This document shows, piece by piece, positions 18,418-25,292 of a DNA stretch of 35,368 bases. Both the position numbers and the translations under genes were made by a program. Location of the stretch: positions 1 through 35,368 of IMG/VR virus record IMGVR_UViG_3300031784_000106. One strand, given 5' to 3'. The notes under the pieces are model-generated. The model saw only the letters and a list, made by a program, of their open reading frames with translations. It did not search any database and was not told where the DNA came from. Each line of letters starts with the position of its first letter. Positions within the stretch are counted from its first letter, which is position 1. The DNA comes from a virus.

Positions 18418-18506
18418 TTGAGATTTTGTTTTTAATTCCAGCATGTATTATTGTTGGGTATTCACTATGCTACTTTATAATGACATATAAGGTTGACCAA
18501 GATTAA
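18414..18506 (+). CDS. 30-residue membrane peptide
   Basis: MIEILFLIPACIIVGYSLCY with a short charged end: one transmembrane segment. AGGAGG upstream inside the previous gene. Overlaps the HAD gene by 14 bases. Confidence 0.6.
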   Translation: MIEILFLIPACIIVGYSLCYFIMTYKVDQD

Positions 18507-18951
18507 GCCTAGAGCATACATATTTGATGTAGATGGAACATTAGCCAATGTAGATCCCTATCTCCACCTTGTTCGTGGCTCTAATAGGGACTATAATGCT
18601 TTTCATGAGGCTTCTATTGATGCCCTGCCAAATTTTCAAGTAATTCAAATGGTGAATGAAGCCTTCTTTGATCAGATGCATATCCTTATTGTTACATCAA
18701 GGAAAGAGAAATGGCGTGGACTAACCTCTCTCTGGCTTGCTAAAAATGACATTGGGCATCATGCACTTTATATGCGTAGCGATGATGATAATAGGCCAGA
18801 CTACGAAGTTAAAAAAGACATATTGCTTAATATTAAAAAACATTGGGATGTGGTGCATGCTGTAGATGATAATCCAAATGTTATTAGGCTCTGGGAGGAT
18901 TATGGAATCTCTACAACCAAGATAGGAACATGGGATGGAGATAAATCCTAA
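18493..18951 (+). CDS. HAD phosphatase, PseT 3'-phosphatase-like
   Basis: 152 residues. DVDGT at 12-16 (motif I nucleophile and acid), TSR at 68-70 (motif II), VKKDI around 106-110 (motif III) and VDDNPNVIRLW around 124-134 (motif IV). This layout and length match the phosphatase domain of T4-type polynucleotide kinase/phosphatase, which removes 3'-phosphates during nucleic-acid repair. The kinase domain is absent here; a P-loop kinase occurs separately at 27519. TTG start is the best fit, just before the conserved strand. Nucleotide phosphatase is an alternative. Confidence 0.8.
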   Translation: MTKIKPRAYIFDVDGTLANVDPYLHLVRGSNRDYNAFHEASIDALPNFQVIQMVNEAFFDQMHILIVTSRKEKWRGLTSLWLAKNDIGHHALYMRSDDDNRPDYEVKKDILLNIKKHWDVVHAVDDNPNVIRLWEDYGISTTKIGTWDGDKS

Positions 18952-18966
18952 TATTTCAATATGTGG

Positions 18967-18972
18967 TATGAT
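18967..18972 (+). promoter_or_regulatory. -10 element, leaderless
   Basis: TATGAT ends six bases before ATG at 18979; no clear -35. Confidence 0.45.
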
Positions 18973-18978
18973 TAGTAT

Positions 18979-19638
18979 ATGAGCACATTTTTTTCTAAAG
19001 AGTTAACTGAACTTGGAATAAAGTTTGAGGAAGTGTCAGAAGGCATACTCTCAATAGATAACTTTATATCTAAAGAAGATATAGACAGTTTGTTTGATGT
19101 TATTAATTCTACTACTGAGGATCAGTGGGGACAAATTTATCTAAATAATTTAAAAGCATTTGCAAAACTTAAACATGGAAGAGACGACATAGACAATCTT
19201 GTTGCTGAAGGAAAACTACAAATTACCAAGAATTGGACAGATAAAAATCTTGCCATTTCAGATCATCCTGTTACAAAAAAGATAGATGATAAAATAGTTG
19301 AAATTATTAAAATGGCAGATCCAAATCTAATAGTAAATGGAACTAACATATTACAAAGAATGTACTCTGGTGTTCAACTGTATGCCCATACAGACCAGGA
19401 CACAGACCCATCTATTCAGTATGCTGCAATACTGTATTTAAATGATGACTATATTGGTGGAGAACTATTCTTTGATAAAATTAATGTAACACTAAAACCA
19501 AAACCAGGAACATTGGTAATATTTCCAGGTTCAGAAGAGTTTCATCATGGTGTAAATTTTGTTAAGGATGGGCCAATGAGATATGTTGTCGTTGGATTTA
19601 TTAAGACAAAAGATTTTTATGAAAACAATAAGTACTAA
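18979..19638 (+). CDS. 2OG-Fe(II) oxygenase, paralogue 1
   Basis: 219 residues. HTD (H137, D139) and H190 with R201 form the iron and 2-oxoglutarate site; YLNDDYIGGELFF and PKPGTLVIFPG are the typical jelly-roll strands of the prolyl-4-hydroxylase-like family. Hydroxylates a substrate using O2; target unknown (protein side chain or nucleic-acid base). The N-terminal 120 residues are extra and acidic. Followed four bases later by a CDGSH protein gene. Two paralogues at 20900 and 26020. Confidence 0.85.
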   Translation: MSTFFSKELTELGIKFEEVSEGILSIDNFISKEDIDSLFDVINSTTEDQWGQIYLNNLKAFAKLKHGRDDIDNLVAEGKLQITKNWTDKNLAISDHPVTKKIDDKIVEIIKMADPNLIVNGTNILQRMYSGVQLYAHTDQDTDPSIQYAAILYLNDDYIGGELFFDKINVTLKPKPGTLVIFPGSEEFHHGVNFVKDGPMRYVVVGFIKTKDFYENNKY

Positions 19639-19641
19639 ACA

Positions 19642-19773
19642 ATGAAGCAGTGTACATGTGGTAGATCAAAAATATACCCGTATTGTGATGGTACTCACAA
19701 TGACAAGATAATCAAAGATCCTGCAAATAAAACAAAAGACGATCATAATTTAAAAAACACAGACAAGAATTGA
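19642..19773 (+). CDS. CDGSH iron-sulfur micro-protein
   Basis: 43 residues. CTCGRSKIYPYCDGTH at residues 4-19 fits the CDGSH motif C-x-C-x2-S-x3-P-x-C-D-G-T-H, the three-Cys one-His ligand set of mitoNEET-type 2Fe-2S clusters. Such proteins move electrons or clusters. Nearly the minimum size for the fold. Just four bases after the oxygenase gene, so likely co-transcribed, possibly serving its iron centre. Confidence 0.85.
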   Translation: MKQCTCGRSKIYPYCDGTHNDKIIKDPANKTKDDHNLKNTDKN

Positions 19774-19798
19774 CAATAGCAATTCTTTTTGATATACT
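19770..19798 (+). promoter_or_regulatory. Consensus promoter, leaderless
   Basis: TTGACA, 17 bases, TATACT, six bases, ATG at 19805. -35 overlaps the CDGSH gene stop. Confidence 0.8.
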
Positions 19799-19804
19799 TA
19801 TTAT

Positions 19805-19948
19805 ATGGAATACAACAAAGAGTTTAATAAAATATCAAAAGACTTAAAGCACTACATCATCAAAGAACACATGAAGACATACTATCATTGGACAGTCGGT
19901 CTTGGTTCTTTTATTATTGGAATGCTTCTTGGCATATTAATCAAATAG
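19805..19948 (+). CDS. 47-residue tail-anchored membrane peptide
   Basis: MEYNKEFNKISKDLKHYIIK charged N-terminus, then a C-terminal hydrophobic segment (TVGLGSFIIGMLLGILIK). Single pass near the C-terminus. Leaderless. Sits seven bases before the tRNA cluster. Confidence 0.65.
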   Translation: MEYNKEFNKISKDLKHYIIKEHMKTYYHWTVGLGSFIIGMLLGILIK

Positions 19949-19954
19949 GTTCTA

Positions 19955-20028
19955 GCACCAGTAGCCAAGTTGGTTAAGGCACCGAACTCATAATTCGGCT
20001 ATCGTAGGTTCAAGTCCTACCTGGTGTA
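19955..20028 (+). tRNA. tRNA-Met (CAT)
   Basis: GCACCAG/CTGGTGT acceptor; anticodon loop CTCATAA gives CAT. Could be an elongator Met or an Ile reading ATA after lysidine change; the first fits because a separate Ile(TAT) follows. Confidence 0.9.
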
Positions 20029-20032
20029 CTAC

Positions 20033-20109
20033 ACATCTGTAACTCAGTTGGTTAGAGTACCTGCCTTATATGCAGAGAGCCGAAGGTTCAAGTCCTTCCA
20101 GATGTACCA
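20033..20109 (+). tRNA. tRNA-Ile (TAT)
   Basis: ACATCTG/CAGATGT acceptor; anticodon loop CTTATAT gives TAT, reading ATA. CCA is encoded (20107-20109), unlike the other tRNAs. Confidence 0.85.
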
Positions 20110-20110
20110 A

Positions 20111-20183
20111 GTCTCCATCGTCTAGTGGCCTAGGACTCTGCCCTTTCACGGCAGCAACACGGATTCGAATTCCGTTGGAGATA
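20111..20183 (+). tRNA. tRNA-Glu (TTC)
   Basis: CTGCC-CTTTCAC-GGCAG anticodon arm; acceptor GTCTCCA/TGGAGAT. Confidence 0.95.
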
Positions 20184-20187
20184 CAAT

Positions 20188-20259
20188 ACCTCTGTAACTC
20201 AGCGGAAGAGTAGCGGACTTCTAATCCGTTTGTCGCAGGTTCGATTCCTGCCAGGGGTG
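20188..20259 (+). tRNA. tRNA-Arg (TCT)
   Basis: Anticodon loop CTTCTAA gives TCT, reading AGA, a codon used freely in the AT-rich genes here. Acceptor ACCTCTG/CAGGGGT. Confidence 0.9.
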
Positions 20260-20261
20260 CT

Positions 20262-20390
20262 TTACTTTTTAGGATGCTTTGCTTCGTATGGTGCAATCTT
20301 AGACTTAATGCGACCATCTTTATATAATCTAACAATCCATCCATCTTTGATCTGAACTGGATTAAACGCTGCTGCTTTTTTCTTTGGCAT
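20262..20390 (-). CDS. 42-residue basic micro-protein
   Basis: MPKKKAAAFNPVQIKDGWIV, then RLYKDGRIKSKIA. Lys-rich. Starts two bases after the previous stop, with AAGGA as ribosome site, and ends three bases before the tRNA cluster. The longer frame through the tRNAs in another phase is an artefact. Confidence 0.6.
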   Translation of the reverse strand: MPKKKAAAFNPVQIKDGWIVRLYKDGRIKSKIAPYEAKHPKK

Positions 20391-20392
20391 AA

Positions 20393-20857
20393 TTAGTCCT
20401 TAAATAAGTTAGTAACTCTTGTTTGCTTTGAATAATCTTTTGCTGAAAAGAAGATTGATTCTGTTTTTGTAACAGGAATGCAGTTAGGAACTGGGTTACC
20501 ATCTGCTCCTGGCTTCATCCCTCTTTGTACATAGCCTTCCCAGCACGGATTAGCCTTTCCAATTGATGAGTCATACATAGCCATAGCAACTTCTGAATCC
20601 ATTGAGTGATTATTCATATCTGCTTTCTCCGCATCCTTGTACATCATGCCAATGCTATATGCAGTTGCTTCCCATGTACCGTCTTCTTCTTCGTAAATTC
20701 TAACAGACATTGCTGGATTTTCTGGTGGCATTGAAACCAAAGCATATTCTGACCCAGGTGTACCAAGTGTCCCACCCTCAGTCATAATGTGCTCTATAAC
20801 GCCATGTACAAACCCCTCAGAGGTTGATCCCATAACAAAGTCACCTTCTTTTAACAT
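20393..20857 (-). CDS. 154-residue phage protein with CWxGYxQxGMK motif
   Basis: N-terminal beta domain (MLKEGDFVMGSTSEGFVHGV, later YALVSMPPENPAMSVRIYEE), then CWEGYVQRGMKPGADGNPVP, a motif with a following Asn-Cys-Ile-Pro that I know from phage structural-region or capsid-maturation-associated proteins. Exact role unknown. Leaderless: TATACT ends six bases before ATG. Divergent from the oxygenase at 20900. Confidence 0.7.
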   Translation of the reverse strand: MLKEGDFVMGSTSEGFVHGVIEHIMTEGGTLGTPGSEYALVSMPPENPAMSVRIYEEEDGTWEATAYSIGMMYKDAEKADMNNHSMDSEVAMAMYDSSIGKANPCWEGYVQRGMKPGADGNPVPNCIPVTKTESIFFSAKDYSKQTRVTNLFKD

Positions 20858-20863
20858 ATAACA

Positions 20864-20893
20864 AGTATACCATAATACTATATAGTGTATAAT
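20864..20893. promoter_or_regulatory. Divergent -10 pair, leaderless both ways
   Basis: Leftward TATACT (20869-20864) for the gene at 20857 and rightward TATAAT (20888-20893) for that at 20900, each six bases from its ATG. The -35 areas overlap the opposite promoter, so the two are probably exclusive. Confidence 0.6.
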
Positions 20894-20899
20894 GGTTCT

Positions 20900-21475
20900 A
20901 TGAATATAATTAGACCATTTGACAATGAAATTGTAGTAGTTGAAGATTTTTTAACACAGGCTGAAGCAGACTATGTGCTTGCTCTGGCAACAGAAGACCC
21001 AAAACTTTGGGAAGGATCTAACGATGGGTCTGGGCTAAAAGAATGGTATGGAAACCAACTGAGGCTTGATCCCTCCAATCTTAAAGAAAAGTATCAAGAA
21101 TATGTAGCCTTTATGTCGATGCTTCAGGATAGATCAAAACCAATATTTTCTAGTGAGTATGGAATTTCTGAATTTTATTATCTACCAATAAACTCTGTTT
21201 CTAGAAGAATTGGTCCAGGTCTTGGAGTACATACAGACGAAATTCACCCAGATCATCCTCAATACAATCCAAGAGAGAGAATAATCACTCATGGATTTGT
21301 TGTTTATTTAAATGATGATTATGAGGGTGGAGAAATATTCTATCCTCAAAAGGGCCTATCCATTAAGCCAAAGCCTTTATCTCTTGTAATGCACCCAGGA
21401 AATAAAGAATATGAGCATGGGGTAAACGAAGTAAAGAATACCGAAAGATATAGTCTATCTTGGTGGACAAGATAG
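20900..21475 (+). CDS. 2OG-Fe(II) oxygenase, paralogue 2
   Basis: 191 residues. H111, D113, H173 and R183 form the expected active site; FVVYLNDDYEGGEIFYP and SIKPKPLSLVMHPG are the core strands. Shorter than paralogue 1, with a distinct N-terminus (FDNEIVVVEDFLTQAEADYV, a helix-rich entry typical of the family). Leaderless start at 20900; a frame from 20885 includes the promoter. Isolated rightward gene among leftward ones. Confidence 0.85.
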   Translation: MNIIRPFDNEIVVVEDFLTQAEADYVLALATEDPKLWEGSNDGSGLKEWYGNQLRLDPSNLKEKYQEYVAFMSMLQDRSKPIFSSEYGISEFYYLPINSVSRRIGPGLGVHTDEIHPDHPQYNPRERIITHGFVVYLNDDYEGGEIFYPQKGLSIKPKPLSLVMHPGNKEYEHGVNEVKNTERYSLSWWTR

Positions 21476-21487
21476 TTAAGCAAAAGA

Positions 21488-21757
21488 CTACTGCCCGTTG
21501 AGTCTTTTATGTGTTCTTATCCTGTGACAATTAGCGCAAACTACTTCGCACTTTTCTATTTCTTTTTTAATAGCCTTCCAGGAAAACCCATCATGAATCA
21601 TTCTTGAAACATTATATTTCTTGTCTCTTATGTGATCAAAGTCTAAAATTATGTGGTTACCAATACCACAGTCTACACAGCCAGAATCCTCTTTTATCTT
21701 AGCAAGCATCTTTTTATACTGCTGCTTATTATAATGGTCTAACTCTTTGTCAGTCAT
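21488..21757 (-). CDS. Small HNH nuclease
   Basis: 89 residues. C27/C30, DFDH at 39-42, and CANCHRIRTH with C74, C77, H78: the compact HNH layout with zinc held by four cysteines. Likely free-standing homing or nicking nuclease. Start at 21757 is chosen because TATAAT ends seven bases before it; the ATG at 21766 overlaps the -10. Convergent with the oxygenase gene. Confidence 0.8.
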   Translation of the reverse strand: MTDKELDHYNKQQYKKMLAKIKEDSGCVDCGIGNHIILDFDHIRDKKYNVSRMIHDGFSWKAIKKEIEKCEVVCANCHRIRTHKRLNGQ

Positions 21758-21787
21758 TGCTATCATTATACCGTGAAAATATTAAGG

Positions 21788-21869
21788 CCCCACACAGGCA
21801 ATTCACCTGACTTGCGCCACGGTCTCTATCCAATGGGTAACTAATCCATCACTAAGGTCCTGTGTGGGG
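21788..21869. ncRNA. Structured element closed by an 11-bp stem
   Basis: CCCCACACAGG (21788-21798) pairs perfectly with CCTGTGTGGGG (21859-21869), enclosing 60 bases that hold further short stems (ATGG...CCAT; CAGG...CCTG around a seven-base loop). It looks tRNA-sized but lacks a T-loop consensus. Could be a small RNA or decayed tRNA-like element; direction unknown. Confidence 0.45.
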
Positions 21870-21893
21870 ACATTTATATTGTAGCATAGGAAA

Positions 21894-21918
21894 TGAGCAG
21901 TTTATAGACGACTGCTCA
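21894..21918 (-). terminator. Operon-end hairpin of GAGCA family, leftward
   Basis: TGAGCAGT / ACTGCTCA, 8-bp perfect stem with nine-base loop. On the leftward strand it starts CCTGAGCA, matching the left-arm hairpins, and lies downstream of Hsp20. Confidence 0.55.
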
Positions 21919-22020
21919 GGTCTATTAGCCACGAAGATTCAACTTCTGCTAACTCTCCACTCATAGGAGCATCCGTTGTAAAACCTTTTAAAGTCTTATA
22001 TCGGAATGTTATCTATTATA

Positions 22021-22425
22021 CTACTGAATTTCAATAGTTTTTGGCTTTTTCTCTTCAGGCATATGCTTTTCTAAAGTTACCTCTAGTATACCGTTTGAGA
22101 ATAGTGCTGATTCAACTTCCATATATTCTGGCAAGTTAAATACAGTTGAGAACTTTCTTGCAGCAATTCCCTTATGAAGGAACTTTACTGATTCATCCTC
22201 TTCAACCTCAGATCTTTGACCACTGACCTTTAGTTGATTGTTTTCTACTACAATCGATACCTCACTCTTGTCAAACCCTGCTAGGGCAAACTCCAAGATG
22301 AATATCTCATCTCCCACACTAATTACATTATAGGGTGGATAGTTGTTTTGTGTTGTTCTGACTGTTTGATTGAATCGATTAAAGAATGGGTCATCTAAAA
22401 GACCCAGCATTGTTTCTACTACCAT
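22021..22425 (-). CDS. Small heat-shock protein, IbpA/Hsp20-like
   Basis: 134 residues. Alpha-crystallin domain with ISVGDEIFILEFALAGFDKS, then HKGIAARKFSTVFNLPEYME and NGILEVTLEKHMPEE, very close in pattern to bacterial IbpA. C-terminal IEIQ resembles the I-x-I oligomer anchor. Holds unfolded protein for other chaperones. Ribosome site AAAGGGG. Near a proteasome-like gene and a subtilisin-like gene at 30681-32320. Confidence 0.85.
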   Translation of the reverse strand: MVVETMLGLLDDPFFNRFNQTVRTTQNNYPPYNVISVGDEIFILEFALAGFDKSEVSIVVENNQLKVSGQRSEVEEDESVKFLHKGIAARKFSTVFNLPEYMEVESALFSNGILEVTLEKHMPEEKKPKTIEIQ

Positions 22426-22494
22426 TTTATTCCCCTTTCAAGCGAATAAGTTAATTTACCCCCCATTTTGGGCAGGCACTAATATTATAACATA

Positions 22495-22527
22495 GAAAAA
22501 CAGGCCTGTCAAATAACAAGCCTGTTA
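22495..22527 (-). terminator. Rho-independent terminator, leftward
   Basis: AACAGGC / GCCTGTT stem followed by TTTTTC on the leftward strand; ends the operon whose last gene is at 22541. Confidence 0.75.
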
Positions 22528-22540
22528 ATCTAAAGAAAGA

Positions 22541-22837
22541 TTACTTTACTTGGTTAGTCTTTCCTCCACCAGATGACTTCTTTGCAGGAGCCTTCTTAGC
22601 GGTCTTCTTTACTACCTTGGCCGACTTAACAGCCTTGTCTACCTCATCTACTGATGGCATCTTTCCAAATGCCAAGTCATTAGGGTTGGCTGCTCTTAAT
22701 ACTACGGGCACGAGTGCTCCAAGTAGTGAGTATGCCAGTGTCTGTGGATCTGTTACACCAGAAGCATACATTGCTGTTGCTGCTCCAAGTACCGATCTTC
22801 CATATGACGCTAGTGCGTTTTTGATTTGTTTATTCAT
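22541..22837 (-). CDS. 98-residue membrane protein with Lys/Gly tail
   Basis: N-terminal half has hydrophobic Ala/Leu-rich segments (VLGAATAMYASGV; LAYSLLGALVPVVLRAAN). The C-terminal third is KVVKKTAKKAPAKKSSGGGK, almost the same style as the end of the endolysin at 29884 (TAKKSSGGGGK). Holin-like in size, but not proven. Strong ribosome site GGAGG; its ATG overlaps the stop of the luciferase-like gene. Confidence 0.7.
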   Translation of the reverse strand: MNKQIKNALASYGRSVLGAATAMYASGVTDPQTLAYSLLGALVPVVLRAANPNDLAFGKMPSVDEVDKAVKSAKVVKKTAKKAPAKKSSGGGKTNQVK

Positions 22838-23619
22838 TGTTTTCCTCCTAGGATATTTGTTTCTTTGTTAGTAAAGTAACTAACAAAACTTAGTATATGC
22901 TTTTTTTCTATATAGTCATTGGGTTCTGCTTCATCCATTAAAATATTGCTTATATTTTTATTTTTTAATTCATTTAATAATGACTCAAACTCTTCAAAGG
23001 TAAAGTGCTGGATATCGCTTCTTGTATTTTTTTCTATTAATGGGACAAGTTCTTCTTTTGTTTTTCTTATTACTGGAGATATGTATATCATTATCTTGCT
23101 TGGATCATTAATATTAAAATTGTTTTGTCTGTATGACTGATATGGGATGATTACTTTATCTCCAGAAACCTTTTCTAGTAAAACAGGATTAGTAACAGAA
23201 ACATAAAAGTTTGGTGTTTCTCCAGCAGTATTTTTTAAAACCTTTAGATATTCTACTAAGTTTTCAGATCTTTCTAGGTTTGAAGATAGGTCATTTATAT
23301 TTCCCTGAATTCCACCTACCTGCTTATCGTATTCTGATATCCACCCAGTTATAAAATTAATTATTATCCTGTTTTCTGATATTTTTTGAAATGAATTATT
23401 TATCATAGATAGGTATTGTGGAGAAATAACATGAGGTCTTATTGCAACCATGTATTTTATTTTTTTATTTACATCTATTGCATTCGCTATTTTTACAAAT
23501 TGATCGTCACTGTAAAAAGAATACACTAAAAGAACTCCATAAAAACCAGAATCTTCTAACTCTAAAGATATTTCTTTTATATCGTAAGAGTTTGATCTTT
23601 CAAACCAAAAAAAATTCAT
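22834..23619 (-). CDS. Luciferase-like monooxygenase, paralogue 2
   Basis: 261 residues. VAIRPHVISPQYLSMI at 58-73 and RIIINFITG at 84-92 mirror paralogue 1 at the same positions. The first 60 residues (FWFERSNSYDIKEISLELED) align well with MNVYWFGRTRNNNLSEISLE, so these two are recent paralogues. GR is replaced by NR before the flavin loop (S81-E82-N83-R84). Overlaps both neighbours by four bases. Confidence 0.75.
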   Translation of the reverse strand: MNFFWFERSNSYDIKEISLELEDSGFYGVLLVYSFYSDDQFVKIANAIDVNKKIKYMVAIRPHVISPQYLSMINNSFQKISENRIIINFITGWISEYDKQVGGIQGNINDLSSNLERSENLVEYLKVLKNTAGETPNFYVSVTNPVLLEKVSGDKVIIPYQSYRQNNFNINDPSKIMIYISPVIRKTKEELVPLIEKNTRSDIQHFTFEEFESLLNELKNKNISNILMDEAEPNDYIEKKHILSFVSYFTNKETNILGGKQ

Positions 23620-23765
23620 GGCTTGTTTGCCTCAGAATAATGAAAGTCGCAAAGGTCTGCTATCCTACTCTCAGAACTTGCCCAAACCCTTGTACTTTCG
23701 TCTTGACACAACTCTTCTTCACATATAAACATGTTAAGATTTTTAGTTGATTTAAGTACTATCAT
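23616..23765 (-). CDS. 49-residue CxxxxC...CxxH zinc protein
   Basis: CEEELC, later CDFH: two pairs in the layout of the small zinc proteins at 15670 and 29117. TAATG start overlaps the stop of the gene before it, and its TGA overlaps the next ATG. Coupled in the leftward operon. Role unknown. Confidence 0.65.
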   Translation of the reverse strand: MIVLKSTKNLNMFICEEELCQDESTRVWASSESRIADLCDFHYSEANKP

Positions 23766-24190
23766 TACTCTATTTTATCATAGTCTTCTGGTAGTAGTTT
23801 CTTTAATTCCTTATATGCCTCAGAAATTTTCTTCATTGAGTGGTAGTGTGGAAATGCTGATCCTACTATACCATATTCGTCAAAGTAGGCAATCTCAGGC
23901 TCAATATCAGTAACAAACTTATTTAATCCTTCTTGGACATCGTCTATGTATTGGTATGCCCAGTCTCTGGAGTCTGAAATAAATTTTAAAAACGCCTCAG
24001 ATGAGTCCTCATTTTTATTGTTTTTTTCTTCAGACATCTGTACTAACTTTTCAGATACAATTGTTTTTTCTAGGTAAGCCTTTATAACTTCAAGTCTAAC
24101 CTCAGACAATCTTATATTTAGTCTAACATTATTAAAGATTAACATAAAAAACAAAATAATAAAAATAGAAAATGAAACTAACTCTATCAT
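23765..24190 (-). CDS. 141-residue membrane-anchored coiled-coil protein
   Basis: N-terminal transmembrane segment (LVSFSIFIILFFMLIFNNV), then a coiled coil (RLEVIKAYLEKTIVSEKLVQ) and an acidic C-terminus with EAYKELKKLLPEDYDK. Overlaps the preceding gene by four bases. Topology resembles small signal-anchor proteins of phage lysis or superinfection systems; family unknown. Confidence 0.7.
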   Translation of the reverse strand: MIELVSFSIFIILFFMLIFNNVRLNIRLSEVRLEVIKAYLEKTIVSEKLVQMSEEKNNKNEDSSEAFLKFISDSRDWAYQYIDDVQEGLNKFVTDIEPEIAYFDEYGIVGSAFPHYHSMKKISEAYKELKKLLPEDYDKIE

Positions 24191-24423
24191 TCTTCTTTTC
24201 CACCCTCTCTAACTAACATTACGATTGCACCATTTTCTTCTAGGGCTTTTTTTGCACGGATCATATATTCTACCGCTTCTTTTCTTTCTTCCCCAGACAG
24301 GCTCATGAATTCTTTTTCACTTGCTTTTACTGTTAAAAAGTGATCGTGATCTACTATCTGTAGTTGAAAACCTTTTGGGCCTCTTAATGATCTGAATGCT
24401 TTTCTCATTGAGTCTGTATACAT
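24187..24423 (-). CDS. 78-residue hypothetical protein
   Basis: Basic N-terminus (MRKAFRSLRGPKGFQLQIVD), then helical (EKEFMSLSGEERKEAVEYMI). Fits a small beta-alpha DNA-associated fold but unrecognised. Starts one base after the WhiB stop; an internal ATG at 24408 is also possible. Confidence 0.7.
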   Translation of the reverse strand: MYTDSMRKAFRSLRGPKGFQLQIVDHDHFLTVKASEKEFMSLSGEERKEAVEYMIRAKKALEENGAIVMLVREGGKEE

Positions 24424-24424
24424 A

Positions 24425-24709
24425 CTATTGCTCCGTTGTCAATCTCTGCCAAGTATTTGCCCAGTCTGTTTTAGACTTATGCTTAGAGAACTCTTTAGAT
24501 ATCTGTCCGCTTTCAAGGTATACCCCGCCCCAGATACCCCACTCTTTTTGTGAAACACCAACAGCAAAGCACATCTTAGACACTGGACACATAGAACAAA
24601 GTTTGTCTACTGCAGGTCTTAAGAGTTCATCATCCTCATACTTTTCAAAGAATATGTTTGTGTCATAGTCTAAACATAAAGCATCGTCTTTCCACTCATG
24701 TTTTGGCAT
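24425..24709 (-). CDS. whiB-like: WhiB-family iron-sulfur transcription factor
   Basis: 94 residues. C12, C38, C41 (CSMC) and C47 are the four cluster ligands; GIWGG at 58-62 is the turn that binds the primary sigma factor. WhiB proteins occur in actinobacteria and their phages and alter promoter choice, so this is the best host marker in the window. It may redirect host sigma-A toward or away from phage promoters. Charged C-terminal tail, KHKSKTD, is a probable DNA contact. Confidence 0.9.
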   Translation of the reverse strand: MPKHEWKDDALCLDYDTNIFFEKYEDDELLRPAVDKLCSMCPVSKMCFAVGVSQKEWGIWGGVYLESGQISKEFSKHKSKTDWANTWQRLTTEQ

Positions 24710-24710
24710 A

Positions 24711-24920
24711 TTAACTCACAAACTTATCTGGTATATCCCATCCATTCTTAGAAGGTACAAAACGACGCTGCAGATGCCACTTACCATCCACAAATGCTCC
24801 CTGTGGGGATGTTCTACCCTTCTCAGAAGGATAAGAATTTACTACTGTCCACCCGTCCCAGATCAAAGCCTTGTTCTTTTTAACAATTGTTTCCATTTGT
24901 TCTAATGATTTGATTTCCAT
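24711..24920 (-). CDS. 69-residue actinophage-type hypothetical protein
   Basis: MEIKSLEQMETIVKKNKALI, then GRTSPQGAFVDGKWHLQRRF and NGWDIPDKFV: conserved-looking small phage protein I associate with actinophages. GGAGAG ribosome site. Immediately upstream of whiB in the operon. Confidence 0.75.
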   Translation of the reverse strand: MEIKSLEQMETIVKKNKALIWDGWTVVNSYPSEKGRTSPQGAFVDGKWHLQRRFVPSKNGWDIPDKFVS

Positions 24921-24929
24921 TGTTCTCTC

Positions 24930-25292
24930 CTAGTACCTAAAAATGCCGTATTCGACATTATTTGTTTTTGCATCGTCAACAAGTTTTGAAACTTGTTCTT
25001 TTTCTTTACTTAAAAAAGCAAAGTAGTTTATGTCTGAAATGTTTTCTGTAATCCACGAAGGTGGTACAGCCTTGTATTTAATGCTTTTGCCACGAGCCTT
25101 TAGCCCTCGTTCTGATAGATTAGCAAACTCCATAACCATTAAGTTAATGTTTGCTGGTCCTGCAGAATAAAGATAGAAATACGGATCCTCTTCTTTTAAA
25201 GAAGACATTGTAACTGCCATGGCTCTAAGAAAAACCTGGTAGTCATCAAAACTACTAGTTCCCTGAATCCCCACTATCATTTTTCTTCCCAT
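24930..25292 (-). CDS. SLOG-like nucleotide-binding protein
   Basis: 120 residues. IVGIQGTSSFDDYQVFLRAM opens with a Rossmann-like strand-turn and YLYSAGPANINLMVMEFANL follows, the pattern of SLOG/DprA-like or YspA-type domains that bind nucleotides or nucleotide-derived ligands. LSERGLKARGKSIKYKAVPP continues the fold. Function in phages is unknown. Overlaps the next-upstream gene by 38 bases; MIVGIQ is the alternate start. Confidence 0.65.
   Translation of the reverse strand: MGRKMIVGIQGTSSFDDYQVFLRAMAVTMSSLKEEDPYFYLYSAGPANINLMVMEFANLSERGLKARGKSIKYKAVPPSWITENISDINYFAFLSKEKEQVSKLVDDAKTNNVEYGIFRY

Noticed and set aside
20066-20344. 92-codon leftward frame across the tRNA cluster
   Set aside because: It reads through four tRNAs in antisense and carries the familiar spurious GIEPATNGLEVR peptide; the real leftward gene there is the 42-residue one in another phase.
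21788-21869. Functional tRNA
   Set aside because: Acceptor-like stem is 11 bp and the T-loop and D-arm do not fit on either strand.
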